Part shown: piece by piece, positions 26,623 to 35,092 of the stretch
Numbering within the stretch: the stretch's first letter is position 1
Layout: each line of letters opens with the position of its first letter
Virus record (IMG/VR): IMGVR_UViG_3300023109_003600
Coordinates: 1 to 64,000 of that record
Length of the DNA stretch: 64,000 bases
Reading direction: 5' to 3' (one strand)
Source: a virus
Notes under the pieces: model-generated
What the model was told of the DNA's origin: nothing
Seen by the model: the letters and a program-made list of their open reading frames with translations, nothing else
Database searches by the model: none
Translations under genes and position numbers: made by a program

Positions 26623-27559
26623 AAAAGTATACATAGCTGGCCACAAAGGAATGGTTGGCAGTGCTCTACTGAGTAGACTATCATCTCAGGGCTACGAAAA
26701 TCTAGTTGTATCCGATCGAAAAAAAGTAGATCTAACTAGTCAATCCCAAACTAATGATTTCATAATACAAGAAAGACCAAATGTGGTAGTAATTTGCGCA
26801 GCAAAAGTAGGAGGAATACATGCAAATAACACCTTTAAAGGCCAATTCTTATACAATAATTTAGCTATAGCAAGTAATATAATTCACGCTTGCCATGCAG
26901 TAGGTGTGGACAAATTAATATTCCTAGGCTCTTCATGTATTTACCCTAAAGAATGCCCTCAACCAATCAAAGAAGAGTACTTGCTTACTGGCCCACTAGA
27001 AAAAACCAATGAACCATATGCTATTGCAAAAATAGCTGGCGTAAAAATGTGTGAAAGTTATTTTAGCGAGTACAATAGCAACTTTTATTCAGTTATGCCC
27101 TGCAATTTATTTGGAGAAAATGATAACTTTGATCTACAAACATCTCACGTACTACCTGCTTTAATAAGAAAAGCTCATGAAGCAAAAATTAGTAACGCTA
27201 AATCGATAGAAGTATGGGGATCTGGCACACCATTAAGAGAATTTCTATATGTCCAAGATTTAGCTCGAGCACTTCAAATGTGCATAGAACAGGTCGAAGC
27301 TAAAGATATTTACAAAAAAAATATAAGCCATATAAATATTGGTTCTGACGACGAAGTATGTATTAAGGAATTAACTGAAACAATATTTAAGGTTGTCGGT
27401 TTCAAGGGTAGTTTAAAATTCGACCCATCCAAACCAGACGGAACAATGAGAAAAAAAATGGATAATACCATAATTAAAGAATTAGGATTTAAGCAAAAAT
27501 ATTCACTAGAAGAAGCTTTACTTCGAACATATAATCATATAAAACAAAGATGGCTATAA
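26600..27559 (+). CDS. fcl: GDP-L-fucose synthase
   Basis: The protein has 319 aa from the ATG at 26600. An SDR Rossmann motif (VYIAGHKGMVGSAL), 'AAKVGGIHAN', 'GSSCIYPKECPQPI' and the catalytic YAIAK are all typical of the epimerase-reductase that turns the Gmd product into GDP-L-fucose with NADPH. It overlaps gmd by 23 bases and the cupin gene by 10 bases. A start 2 codons upstream (26594) is also possible. Confidence 0.93.
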   Translation: MTSDFKDKKVYIAGHKGMVGSALLSRLSSQGYENLVVSDRKKVDLTSQSQTNDFIIQERPNVVVICAAKVGGIHANNTFKGQFLYNNLAIASNIIHACHAVGVDKLIFLGSSCIYPKECPQPIKEEYLLTGPLEKTNEPYAIAKIAGVKMCESYFSEYNSNFYSVMPCNLFGENDNFDLQTSHVLPALIRKAHEAKISNAKSIEVWGSGTPLREFLYVQDLARALQMCIEQVEAKDIYKKNISHINIGSDDEVCIKELTETIFKVVGFKGSLKFDPSKPDGTMRKKMDNTIIKELGFKQKYSLEEALLRTYNHIKQRWL

Positions 27560-27954
27560 TAGATAACTCAAATCCAAATGGCCCAATTAGACCTTGGGGA
27601 AGGTACGAAATCCTATTCGAATCAGAAACTTGCAAGGTTAAGAGAATAATTGTAAAACCTAAACAACGACTAAGTTACCAATACCATTTTAAGCGTCAAG
27701 AAGCTTGGACAATCATTAAAGGGGTTGCAACGATCACATTAAATGACGAAATCAAAGATTACCAACAGGGCACAACCGCACTAATTGCATGTAAAGATAA
27801 ACATAGAGTCGAAAATAAAGACTCTAAAAATGATTTAATTTTTATTGAGGTTCAAACAGGCACCTACTTTGGCGAAGATGATATCATCAGAATAGAGGAT
27901 GACTATAATCGACCCGAAAAGTTTCAAAGTAGAGACGACACATTATTCCTTTAG
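27550..27954 (+). CDS. Cupin, mannose-6-phosphate isomerase type II-like
   Basis: The protein has 134 aa and corresponds to the C-terminal isomerase domain of bifunctional ManC/AlgA proteins: 'RPWGRYEILFE', 'QRLSYQYHFKRQEAWTIIKG', a cupin metal-site pattern with H and E, and 'IEVQTGTYFGEDDIIRIEDDY' across its end. It would convert fructose-6-phosphate to mannose-6-phosphate, feeding GDP-mannose to Gmd. The guanylyltransferase half is absent, so the host must supply that step. Confidence 0.8.
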   Translation: MAIIDNSNPNGPIRPWGRYEILFESETCKVKRIIVKPKQRLSYQYHFKRQEAWTIIKGVATITLNDEIKDYQQGTTALIACKDKHRVENKDSKNDLIFIEVQTGTYFGEDDIIRIEDDYNRPEKFQSRDDTLFL

Positions 27955-27979
27955 ATTCTATTAAAGTGTAGTATTAAAT

Positions 27980-29323
27980 ATGATACTATCAATAATAACA
28001 GTCATAACAGCCTTATGTATTTCCATTACGGCTGCATATTTTAGCATAATCGGCCTAGCAACCATGTTCCCTGGAGCAGAAGGAGCCATAATACTAATGG
28101 GTTCAGTGCTAGAAATAGGAAAAATCATTGCTGCGCTATGGCTTCATGGAAAATGGGACTCGTTATCCAAGGTAGTAAGATTATACCTAATAGCTTCAGT
28201 ATTCGTATTGATGTTTATAACCAGTATGGGAATATTTGGATTCTTAAGTAAAGCCTATGTCGTTCATGAAGCTAAGGCAGATAAAGAAGCCGCTAAATTA
28301 AGTCAAATAGAGAATAAAATCGAAAGGCAACAATTTATTATCGCTGACGCGCAAAAAATTATTGATTCTCGAAGAGATCAATCAGAAAACACCACAGATA
28401 AAATAGCCGTTTTCATAAAGCAAGAAGAAGAAAGAATCTCAAAATTAAATAATATCTCAAAAGAATCTATCATACAAGAAGAATCAAACATAAAGAGATG
28501 GAGAACAGAATTCCAAACATTAAATAAAAAAATATCTGACTTAGAAAGTAAAAACGGTTTATTCTCTAATAACAAAAAGAAGATAGAGGCAGAGAAAATA
28601 ATCCAAGCGCCAATAATAGAAGAATTAAATAAAAAAATATCATCAGCAGAAGACTCTATTCAGGAAATAAAAACCACAAACCAAAGCAATATAAAAGAAA
28701 TTACAGATAAAATCAAAGAACTTCAAAATTCAATCATAGAAAGAACAACAGGTCAAGGCGAAGACATTAATAAAGCTCAGCAAAAAATAGATAATGCCCA
28801 AGAAGCAATTGACAAATTATCATTAGATAAGTTTGACTATGAAAATTCATCCAGAGAACTAGAGGTTGAAGTTGGGCCAGTAAAATACATTGTAGAAATG
28901 ATAGGTGATTTTTTCGACAAAACTGTATCTCTCGGAACAGCAATAAGGTTTGTAATAATATGTTTAATCTTTGTATTCGATCCTCTAGCTGTAGTACTTA
29001 TAGTAATCTCTGTTCACGGACTAACATCCTCCTACGGAAAAATTAAAAAAGCAACAGCATTAGAACAAGAGATAGAGCGGGCAGAAGAAAAATTAAAATC
29101 TCTAGAGCTAGATTATAAAAAACACATCGATCAAGCAAGCGACTATATGACCGAGCAAAATGAAAACTTGAAATCTACGCAACATAAAGAACTTGATCAA
29201 ATCGAGAAAGATATAATCAAAAGAAAAAACAAGCTCGAACAAGAAATTAAAAAACTAAAAGAATTAAACAAAAAATCGGATACATCAAAAAAAGGTGCGG
29301 GAAGAAACCATTGGAATCAGTAA
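27980..29323 (+). CDS. Membrane-anchored long coiled-coil protein
   Basis: The protein has 447 aa. Three N-terminal hydrophobic helices (about 2-24, 34-54 and 67-90) are followed by about 220 residues of heptad-rich coiled coil. A fourth membrane segment (about 318-345, 'FVIICLIFVFDPLAVVLIVI') precedes a second coiled coil of about 90 residues and a basic tail. Topology predicts a large charged loop between membrane segments. I recognise no family with confidence. Possible roles include membrane-associated replication, exclusion of other phages or lysis timing. Confidence 0.6.
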   Translation: MILSIITVITALCISITAAYFSIIGLATMFPGAEGAIILMGSVLEIGKIIAALWLHGKWDSLSKVVRLYLIASVFVLMFITSMGIFGFLSKAYVVHEAKADKEAAKLSQIENKIERQQFIIADAQKIIDSRRDQSENTTDKIAVFIKQEEERISKLNNISKESIIQEESNIKRWRTEFQTLNKKISDLESKNGLFSNNKKKIEAEKIIQAPIIEELNKKISSAEDSIQEIKTTNQSNIKEITDKIKELQNSIIERTTGQGEDINKAQQKIDNAQEAIDKLSLDKFDYENSSRELEVEVGPVKYIVEMIGDFFDKTVSLGTAIRFVIICLIFVFDPLAVVLIVISVHGLTSSYGKIKKATALEQEIERAEEKLKSLELDYKKHIDQASDYMTEQNENLKSTQHKELDQIEKDIIKRKNKLEQEIKKLKELNKKSDTSKKGAGRNHWNQ

Positions 29324-29330
29324 TAACTTC

Positions 29331-29359
29331 TTGACATTGCGCGCAATTTACCCTATATT
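29331..29359 (+). promoter_or_regulatory. Consensus sigma70 promoter of the replication operon
   Basis: TTGACA (29331-29336), a 17-base spacer and TATATT (29354-29359) form a near-perfect match. The GTG start codon at 29366 is only 6 bases past the -10, so the transcript would begin at or near the start codon. Confidence 0.85.
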
Positions 29360-29365
29360 ATTAGG

Positions 29366-29695
29366 GTGAAGTTGAATAAAAAAAATATTATTACTAACCT
29401 AGTTATAGTACCCAAAGCGCAAAAAAGACCTTTTTGGGCAAGAGAAATGAAAATGCTCAACAACTTATTAATTGAGTTTAATAATGATAGCTTTTGGGAA
29501 ACTCTATCCTTCCAAACTAAATACGATAGCCTAGCATTTTTTATTTCAGAATATGGAAAAAAAATCTTAAAAAAAAGATTCAACGAGTATAATTATAAAG
29601 TACCAAATAAACCAAAACCAAAAATGGGAGACAAGGTAGGAGAGGATAAGAGCTTCGACGAACCTCCTTTAACAATAAGACAATTTTTAAAATGA
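29366..29695 (+). CDS. Hypothetical protein preceding recA
   Basis: The protein has 109 aa, with a GTG start fixed by the promoter 6 bases upstream. It is basic, with a central helical segment and a Lys/Pro-rich tail (VPNKPKPKMGDK). Not recognised. It ends 4 bases into recA (ATGA overlap), which suggests a replication or recombination accessory role. Confidence 0.6.
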   Translation: MKLNKKNIITNLVIVPKAQKRPFWAREMKMLNNLLIEFNNDSFWETLSFQTKYDSLAFFISEYGKKILKKRFNEYNYKVPNKPKPKMGDKVGEDKSFDEPPLTIRQFLK

Positions 29696-30783
29696 GCGGA
29701 ACAATAGAACTAATAGACGATTTTTTAAACGCGAAAGAAAATAAAAAATTCCACTTCAATCATCACGAAGAATTAAATTATAAGATTCCTAGTGGGAGCT
29801 TAAACTTAGACCTAGCGCTCGACGGAGGTTTGCCTGCTGGGGTTCATAGATTTACAGGGATTAACGAAGGTGGAAAAACCAGTTGCGCTATGATGTTTGC
29901 CAGAAACTTTCAAAAACTATTCCCAAAGGATGGCATGGTTGTTTACATCAGAAGTGAGGGTAGGCTCTCCCCAGAGTCGCTTAAGCGCTCAGGTATAGAC
30001 ATTAGTAAAGAAAAGTTTTTCGTGTTTGATTGTAATGTGTTCGAGAAGGTGTTTGAGTTAATTAGAATGCTTGTCTCGGAAAATAAAGATAATAAAAAAT
30101 TCTTTTTTATCATAGATAGCGTCGATGCTTTATGCAGGGAAAACGATTACCACAAACCTTTCGTAGAGAGCGAGCAAGTAGCAGGAGGAGCTTTAATTAC
30201 TTCTGTATTTTTAAAGAAAATGGTTTTACCTATCATGAAGTCAAACCACGTCATGATCTTAACCTCTCAAGTCAGGATTGAAGTATCCTCTAACCCTTAC
30301 GCATCAAGAGGTGGACCAAAAACAAAGCAAGCGGGGGGAAATGCAGTAAAGCATTATGCTAATTATATCCTAGAGTTTGAAGAAAGATATACTAATGATA
30401 TAATTTGGGAAAATCCATCTGCATCAAGAATAGATGAAAAAGGAAACCCAATAGGTCATATATGTAAAATTAAATTTAGGAAAAGTATTAACGAAAAAAC
30501 AAATGCATCAGTTAGGTACCCAATTAGATATGGCATGACAGACGGAAAGAGCATATGGGTAGAGAAAGAACTGCTTGACATGCTAAGAATATGGGGTCTG
30601 ATAGAACAAAAAGGTTCTTGGATAAACCTTGATAAAGATTTATTAGTCGCAGCTAAAGATAAAAAAATTGAACTTCCAGAAAAAATACAGGGAGAACAAA
30701 AATTAGTAAACCTTATAGAAGAAGACAATAAAGTACAAGACTTCTTGCTTAAATTTATAAATAATTTAATTTCAAGCATTTAA
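29692..30783 (+). CDS. recA: RecA/UvsX-type recombinase
   Basis: The protein has 363 aa. Walker A is GINEGGKT at residues 56-63, preceded by 'SGSLNLDLALDGGLPAG', a classic RecA entry. Walker B is 'FFFIIDSVDAL', then 'SQVRIEVSSNPYASRGGPK' and 'KQAGGNAVKHYANYIL' correspond to the L1/L2 region. It catalyses strand exchange in recombination-dependent replication and repair. It overlaps the nuclease gene downstream by 1 base. Confidence 0.88.
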   Translation: MSGTIELIDDFLNAKENKKFHFNHHEELNYKIPSGSLNLDLALDGGLPAGVHRFTGINEGGKTSCAMMFARNFQKLFPKDGMVVYIRSEGRLSPESLKRSGIDISKEKFFVFDCNVFEKVFELIRMLVSENKDNKKFFFIIDSVDALCRENDYHKPFVESEQVAGGALITSVFLKKMVLPIMKSNHVMILTSQVRIEVSSNPYASRGGPKTKQAGGNAVKHYANYILEFEERYTNDIIWENPSASRIDEKGNPIGHICKIKFRKSINEKTNASVRYPIRYGMTDGKSIWVEKELLDMLRIWGLIEQKGSWINLDKDLLVAAKDKKIELPEKIQGEQKLVNLIEEDNKVQDFLLKFINNLISSI

Positions 30784-31196
30784 TGAAGTTTAAGACTATT
30801 CATGGCGCAATAAGATCTGTTAAAAAACCTCAAAAGTATTTAATTGAATGGGAAGGAAAAAGCTTGAGCAAGTTTCAGTTTTCCGTCAAAGAGTTCTTGT
30901 ATTCATTCTGGAACTCTCATGTAGTTTTTGAGGAATTTCCAATAGCGGGAACAAAATTAAGTCTTGACTTCTTTAATGCTTCTAAGAATATAGCAATAGA
31001 AGTGCAAGGGCAACAACATACAAAATACACCCCGTTCTTTCATAATAATAACAAAGCAAATTTTATTTCTCAACTAAAAAGAGATAAAGACAAACTATTT
31101 TTCTGCGAAATCAACGATATAAAATTAATCGAAATCTATCCAGAAGACAAAATAAATAAACAACTATTTAAAAAACAAGGTGTAATATTAATATGA
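30783..31196 (+). CDS. PD-(D/E)XK-type endonuclease (VSR/resolvase-like)
   Basis: The protein has 137 aa. 'LSLDFFNASKNIAIEVQGQQH' carries D62, E73 and Q75 of a restriction-endonuclease-like active site, and 'LKRDKDKLFFCEINDIKLIEI' matches the following helix and strand of VSR/DUF559-type nucleases. Placement between recA and the helicase suggests cleavage of branched or mismatched DNA. A Holliday-junction role is inference. Confidence 0.7.
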   Translation: MKFKTIHGAIRSVKKPQKYLIEWEGKSLSKFQFSVKEFLYSFWNSHVVFEEFPIAGTKLSLDFFNASKNIAIEVQGQQHTKYTPFFHNNNKANFISQLKRDKDKLFFCEINDIKLIEIYPEDKINKQLFKKQGVILI

Positions 31197-31462
31197 GTAA
31201 AGATAATTTTGACCCAGACGAATTTGATCCAGAAAAAATTGAAGAATTTGCAATACCTACAAGCTTGCTTGAAAGGTTGTACGACTTCACAGGATCAAGC
31301 ACAAAAGACCGAGGATTTTGCTTATCATATGTAACCCAAGGCGGAGAAGTCATGGTTATACATAAAGCAGATAGCCAAATCATAGACCTAGGATTAAGAA
31401 AAGGTCTAGAAAGATACCTTATAGATTTAGAAGAAAGCGAAGGTGGGGGTCTAGAAGGTTAA
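31193..31462 (+). CDS. Hypothetical small acidic protein
   Basis: The protein has 89 aa. An acidic start (DEFDPEKIEEF) is followed by a beta-hairpin-like middle ('FCLSYVTQGGEVMVIHKA'). Not recognised. It overlaps the nuclease gene by 4 bases and precedes the helicase promoter. Confidence 0.6.
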   Translation: MSKDNFDPDEFDPEKIEEFAIPTSLLERLYDFTGSSTKDRGFCLSYVTQGGEVMVIHKADSQIIDLGLRKGLERYLIDLEESEGGGLEG

Positions 31463-31469
31463 TATACCC

Positions 31470-31498
31470 TTGACTTTTTAAGAAGTATTTGGTATATT
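31470..31498 (+). promoter_or_regulatory. Sigma70 promoter of the helicase gene
   Basis: TTGACT (31470-31475), a 17-base spacer and TATATT (31493-31498) are followed by the ATG at 31507, 8 bases past the -10. An in-frame TTG at 31489 lies inside the promoter and is therefore rejected as the start. Confidence 0.85.
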
Positions 31499-31506
31499 AC
31501 TTCTTA

Positions 31507-33021
31507 ATGATATTTTCACACGAACTCGAGCAACATTTATTAGCGGGTATACTTAAATACCCAGACAGTTTTTTTCAAATATCTAATTTCATACAAGAAG
31601 ATGACTTTAGAGCTAGCGACGAAGGACTGAACAAAACAATCTTCAAGATACTAAAGCAATGTATCGAAGCTGGAGATGCGGTTGATGACATACTAATCGC
31701 CCAAAGAGTAAAGGACTTAAAGATTAGTTTCGCAAACAAGATTAATCCTACAGACTTCATAAAATCTTTATCCATGAGGAAAATATCGGAATCATCCATC
31801 GTGGACATAGCGAAAGACCTGAAAAAATTCACAGTTAGGAATGAAATACTCAATTCGGCGCTAAATGTGGCGAACTCCATGAAGAAGATAAGCACTTCTT
31901 CAACATTCGATGACATTATTGATACTGCAGATTCGAAATATAACTCCAGAATAGATTTATATTTTAGAAAAAGTCAGACTCCAGAGAATATCTTCGATAA
32001 AATGGAGCAAATAATAGAAGAGAGAGGTAATAACCCTCAGACCGAATTCGGATTAATGGGTCCACACAAGAGTATCAATAACCTATATGGGTCCCTATTA
32101 AGGCCAGGAAATATCACTGTTATAGTTTCTAGATCTGGAGTAGGGAAAACCACGTTCTGTTTGGATTACTGCACTAAGGTTTCACTCAAATATGATAACG
32201 TTCCAGTTCTTCATTTTGATAATGGAGAAATGAGCGAAGAAGAAATAATGATGAGGCAGTGCGCTGCCCTATCTGGAGTGCCAATGCATTATCTTGAGAC
32301 TGGCTCTTGGAGACAGAATCCAGAATTTGTAGATAAAGTAAGGAAAGTTTGGCCTCAAGTAAAGAATATGAAATTATATTATTACAACGTAGCAGGCCAG
32401 TCGGTCGACCAAATGATAAATACAATGCGTAGATTCTATTTTTCTAAAGTGGGCAGGGGAAATAAAATGATATTTAGTTTCGATTACATAAAAACAACAT
32501 CAGAGCAAAACAGCAACAACTTGTCGCACTGGCAGTTAGTAGGAGATATGGTAACAAAATTTAAAAATTTCATTCAAGACGAAATAGTATTTGAAGATGG
32601 TCCAGTAATAGGAATGCTCACTAGCGTCCAATCAAATAGGTTGGGTATAACCAATAATAGGAATTCAGAAAATGTTGTTGACGACGAAAGCATAGTTTCG
32701 CTTTCAGATCAAATCACTCAATTCAGCTCTCACTTATTTTCCTTAAGAAAAAAGACAATTGATGAACTAGCAGAAGATCCAGAGGGTTTTGGCACACACA
32801 AATTAATATGCTTTAAGAATAGGTTTTTAGGGGAGGACGCACAAAGAGCTTTAAACGAAGTAGAGCTTCCTGACGGAAGAAAAAAGAAGAACTATATCAA
32901 CCTAGAGCTTAATAATTTTGACATTAAAGACGTAGGAGATCTGAAGGATATGGTAGACTATCAAAATTCTAGCAATGTATCATTAGCTTCTAACGACGAA
33001 GAGTTTTCTCTCGACTTATGA
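31507..33021 (+). CDS. dnaB: Replicative DNA helicase, DnaB-like
   Basis: The protein has 504 aa. The N-terminal helical domain (about 1-110, starting 'ELEQHLLAGILKYPD') is joined by a linker to a RecA-fold ATPase. Walker A is SRSGVGKTT at 208-216, Walker B-type 'MIFSFDYIKTTS', then 'GMLTSVQSNR'. This is the DnaB architecture at usual length. It is the 5'-3' helicase at the fork. The primase gene starts 4 bases before its stop. Confidence 0.9.
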   Translation: MIFSHELEQHLLAGILKYPDSFFQISNFIQEDDFRASDEGLNKTIFKILKQCIEAGDAVDDILIAQRVKDLKISFANKINPTDFIKSLSMRKISESSIVDIAKDLKKFTVRNEILNSALNVANSMKKISTSSTFDDIIDTADSKYNSRIDLYFRKSQTPENIFDKMEQIIEERGNNPQTEFGLMGPHKSINNLYGSLLRPGNITVIVSRSGVGKTTFCLDYCTKVSLKYDNVPVLHFDNGEMSEEEIMMRQCAALSGVPMHYLETGSWRQNPEFVDKVRKVWPQVKNMKLYYYNVAGQSVDQMINTMRRFYFSKVGRGNKMIFSFDYIKTTSEQNSNNLSHWQLVGDMVTKFKNFIQDEIVFEDGPVIGMLTSVQSNRLGITNNRNSENVVDDESIVSLSDQITQFSSHLFSLRKKTIDELAEDPEGFGTHKLICFKNRFLGEDAQRALNEVELPDGRKKKNYINLELNNFDIKDVGDLKDMVDYQNSSNVSLASNDEEFSLDL

Positions 33022-34040
33022 GTTCAGAGAAAACAGATGTAGATTTTGAATCAATTCTTGAAACACTTGGTTATAACTTAAACGATAGGGGTGAATACTG
33101 GCAAACTTCAGCTCTCTTTAGAGATGGAGATAACCCTACAGCTATACAAATTTATAAAAACTCAGGGGTATGGAAAGATTATGTAGAAGATTCAGGTTTT
33201 TTGCCATTCTCGGCCTTAGTTAAAAAAAGCAATCATGATTTATCCCAAGAAGAGTTAAAATCCATACTCAACAACGAAGAAACCAATGAAGCATTCATTA
33301 ATAAGCAAATATCTTCTTTCTCTTTTGAAGATATTTATAGCGACCTATGTCTTAATGACCTATTACCTCATTATAAATTTTATGAATCAAAAGGAGTTTC
33401 AAAAGATTTATTACAAGAAATTAGCTCAGGGCTGGCAACCAAAGGGCAAATGTATCAGAGATATGTATTCCCAATTAGAAATGAATACAAACAGATTCAT
33501 GGTTTCGCAGGAAGAGATATGTCAAATAAAGATGGTAGACCTAAATGGAAACACGTGGGGAAAAAAAGCAATTGGATTTACCCGCATTTTAATCTAAAAA
33601 ACAAAGGCTACTCTCAAGTTTTACTAGTAGAGAGCGTGGGAGATATGTTATCAATAAAAACTAATTCGAGTCATGATTGCCTAGTGACTTTCGGCTTGGA
33701 TGTCTCTCCAGCATTAATAACTTTTTTAATTTCAATAAACCCGCAAAAGATTATTCTTTCATTCAATAATGACTCTGAGTCTTCCAGCAATAGAGGTCTG
33801 CACGGCTCAATTAAAAATTACCTCAAATTATTATCCTACTTCGATCAATCTAAAATTAAAATTTGCTTACCAACAAAAAATGACTTCGGAGACATGGACA
33901 AAGAAGACTACAATAGCTTTAATAATAAGCTCGAAAACATTTTTGATAAAGATCAAAGACCTTATATAATTAAGTACTGCAAGAACAATAGCGGTTTCTC
34001 AAAAGCGTTGCTAAATAATTTAAAAAAAACTTTAACATGA
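33018..34040 (+). CDS. DnaG-type primase with TOPRIM domain
   Basis: The protein has 340 aa. The N-terminal segment 'GEYWQTSALFRDGDNPTAIQIY...GVWKDY' follows the CHC2 zinc-domain layout but lacks its Cys/His ligands. The core includes 'YQRYVFPIRNEYKQIHGFAGR' and TOPRIM motifs 'VLLVESVGDM' (E205) and 'ILSFNNDSES' (N250/D252 in place of the usual DxD). It makes primers for the replisome. The C-terminal helicase-binding domain is short. Coupled to dnaB by a 4-base overlap. Confidence 0.82.
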   Translation: MSSEKTDVDFESILETLGYNLNDRGEYWQTSALFRDGDNPTAIQIYKNSGVWKDYVEDSGFLPFSALVKKSNHDLSQEELKSILNNEETNEAFINKQISSFSFEDIYSDLCLNDLLPHYKFYESKGVSKDLLQEISSGLATKGQMYQRYVFPIRNEYKQIHGFAGRDMSNKDGRPKWKHVGKKSNWIYPHFNLKNKGYSQVLLVESVGDMLSIKTNSSHDCLVTFGLDVSPALITFLISINPQKIILSFNNDSESSSNRGLHGSIKNYLKLLSYFDQSKIKICLPTKNDFGDMDKEDYNSFNNKLENIFDKDQRPYIIKYCKNNSGFSKALLNNLKKTLT

Positions 34041-35092
34041 AAAAAGAAATGTCTCCACTCTCAGCGAGCAAAATTAAAACTTTACAAAGTTGTTCTTGGT
34101 CCTACTGGTGCAACTACCACTTAAAACTTCCAGACATTTCCAACGATGGAGCTTCAAGAGGAACAGTCTGTCACCAACTTTTTGAATGCTTAGGTAATCC
34201 AAGGCACAAAAAACACTATAACTCTATAATTAAAAGCGGAACAATTTGGAAGAATAAAGCGATAAGTAGATACATTAAAACTTTATCTAAGTCGCTAGAT
34301 GTAGATGATGAAGAAAATTTAACCTTAATTAACGATATGATTTTAAACGGATTAAGGTATGATTTTTTTGGAGATACAAGCAAAAAACCGTCAGAAGCAA
34401 TCTCAGAGAAATCTTTTTTAATAAAAGAAGATTCAGAAAACTTCAAGTATTCTATTAGAGGTTTTATCGATAAATTATTTTTGTATAAAAAGCAATCTCT
34501 GGCAATAATAAGAGACTTTAAAACAAGTAAAAAAGTTTTTGTAGGAAAGGATATTACCGATAACCTTCAAGCTTTAATGTATACTCTTGCTGTAAGTAAG
34601 TTGTACCCCAAAATTAAAAACAGAGACGCTGAGTTCTTATTTCTGAAATTCAACTTAGATAATGATATGCTAGGAGAAACTGGAGAAGGGGTTGTTAATA
34701 TATCAAACATTAGAGAAGCGGAACTCAAAGGTTTTGAATTTTTCTTGACTGAAATCCAGCAGGTAGTAGATAATTTTACGGAGGAAAATGCGAAATCCAA
34801 CCTTGCAGCAAAACAAGATTACCCTTCTGATGGAAGTTTTGGAGGCCCCCTATCTTGTGGATTCGCTAAAAAACCAGGGCAACTAAAGAAAGATGGAACA
34901 AAGATGTGGCACTGCCCTTATAAATTTCCGTATAATTATTTTGAATTAACTAACGAGAAAGGAGACTTAATTAAAACATCTATGGAAGAATCAAATCTTA
35001 ATGAATTAAAGAGAGACTCTGATACAATAGTTAAGAAGCACTATAAAGGCTGCCCCCATTGGACCAAACAGCAAGATGAATTTGATTTATGA
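34037..35092 (+). CDS. RecB/AddB-like PD-(D/E)XK nuclease with probable iron-sulfur cluster
   Basis: The protein has 351 aa. The motif order of PDDEXK_1 nucleases is clear: 'LSASKIKTLQSCSWSYW', 'RGTVCHQLFE', 'RGFIDKLFLY', 'IIRDFKTSKK' and 'NLQALMYTLA'. One Cys near the N-terminus (C19) and several near the C-terminus (LSCGF, WHCPY, KGCPH) match the four-cysteine cluster arrangement of AddB/Cas4-type nucleases. It is probably an exonuclease in recombination or DNA-end processing. No cas1/cas2 or CRISPR array is nearby. Confidence 0.8.
   Translation: MKKEMSPLSASKIKTLQSCSWSYWCNYHLKLPDISNDGASRGTVCHQLFECLGNPRHKKHYNSIIKSGTIWKNKAISRYIKTLSKSLDVDDEENLTLINDMILNGLRYDFFGDTSKKPSEAISEKSFLIKEDSENFKYSIRGFIDKLFLYKKQSLAIIRDFKTSKKVFVGKDITDNLQALMYTLAVSKLYPKIKNRDAEFLFLKFNLDNDMLGETGEGVVNISNIREAELKGFEFFLTEIQQVVDNFTEENAKSNLAAKQDYPSDGSFGGPLSCGFAKKPGQLKKDGTKMWHCPYKFPYNYFELTNEKGDLIKTSMEESNLNELKRDSDTIVKKHYKGCPHWTKQQDEFDL

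Noticed and set aside
34037-35092. Cas4-like gene as a sign of a CRISPR system
   Set aside because: The nuclease motifs fit general RecB/AddB-type enzymes, and no cas1, cas2 or repeat array is present.
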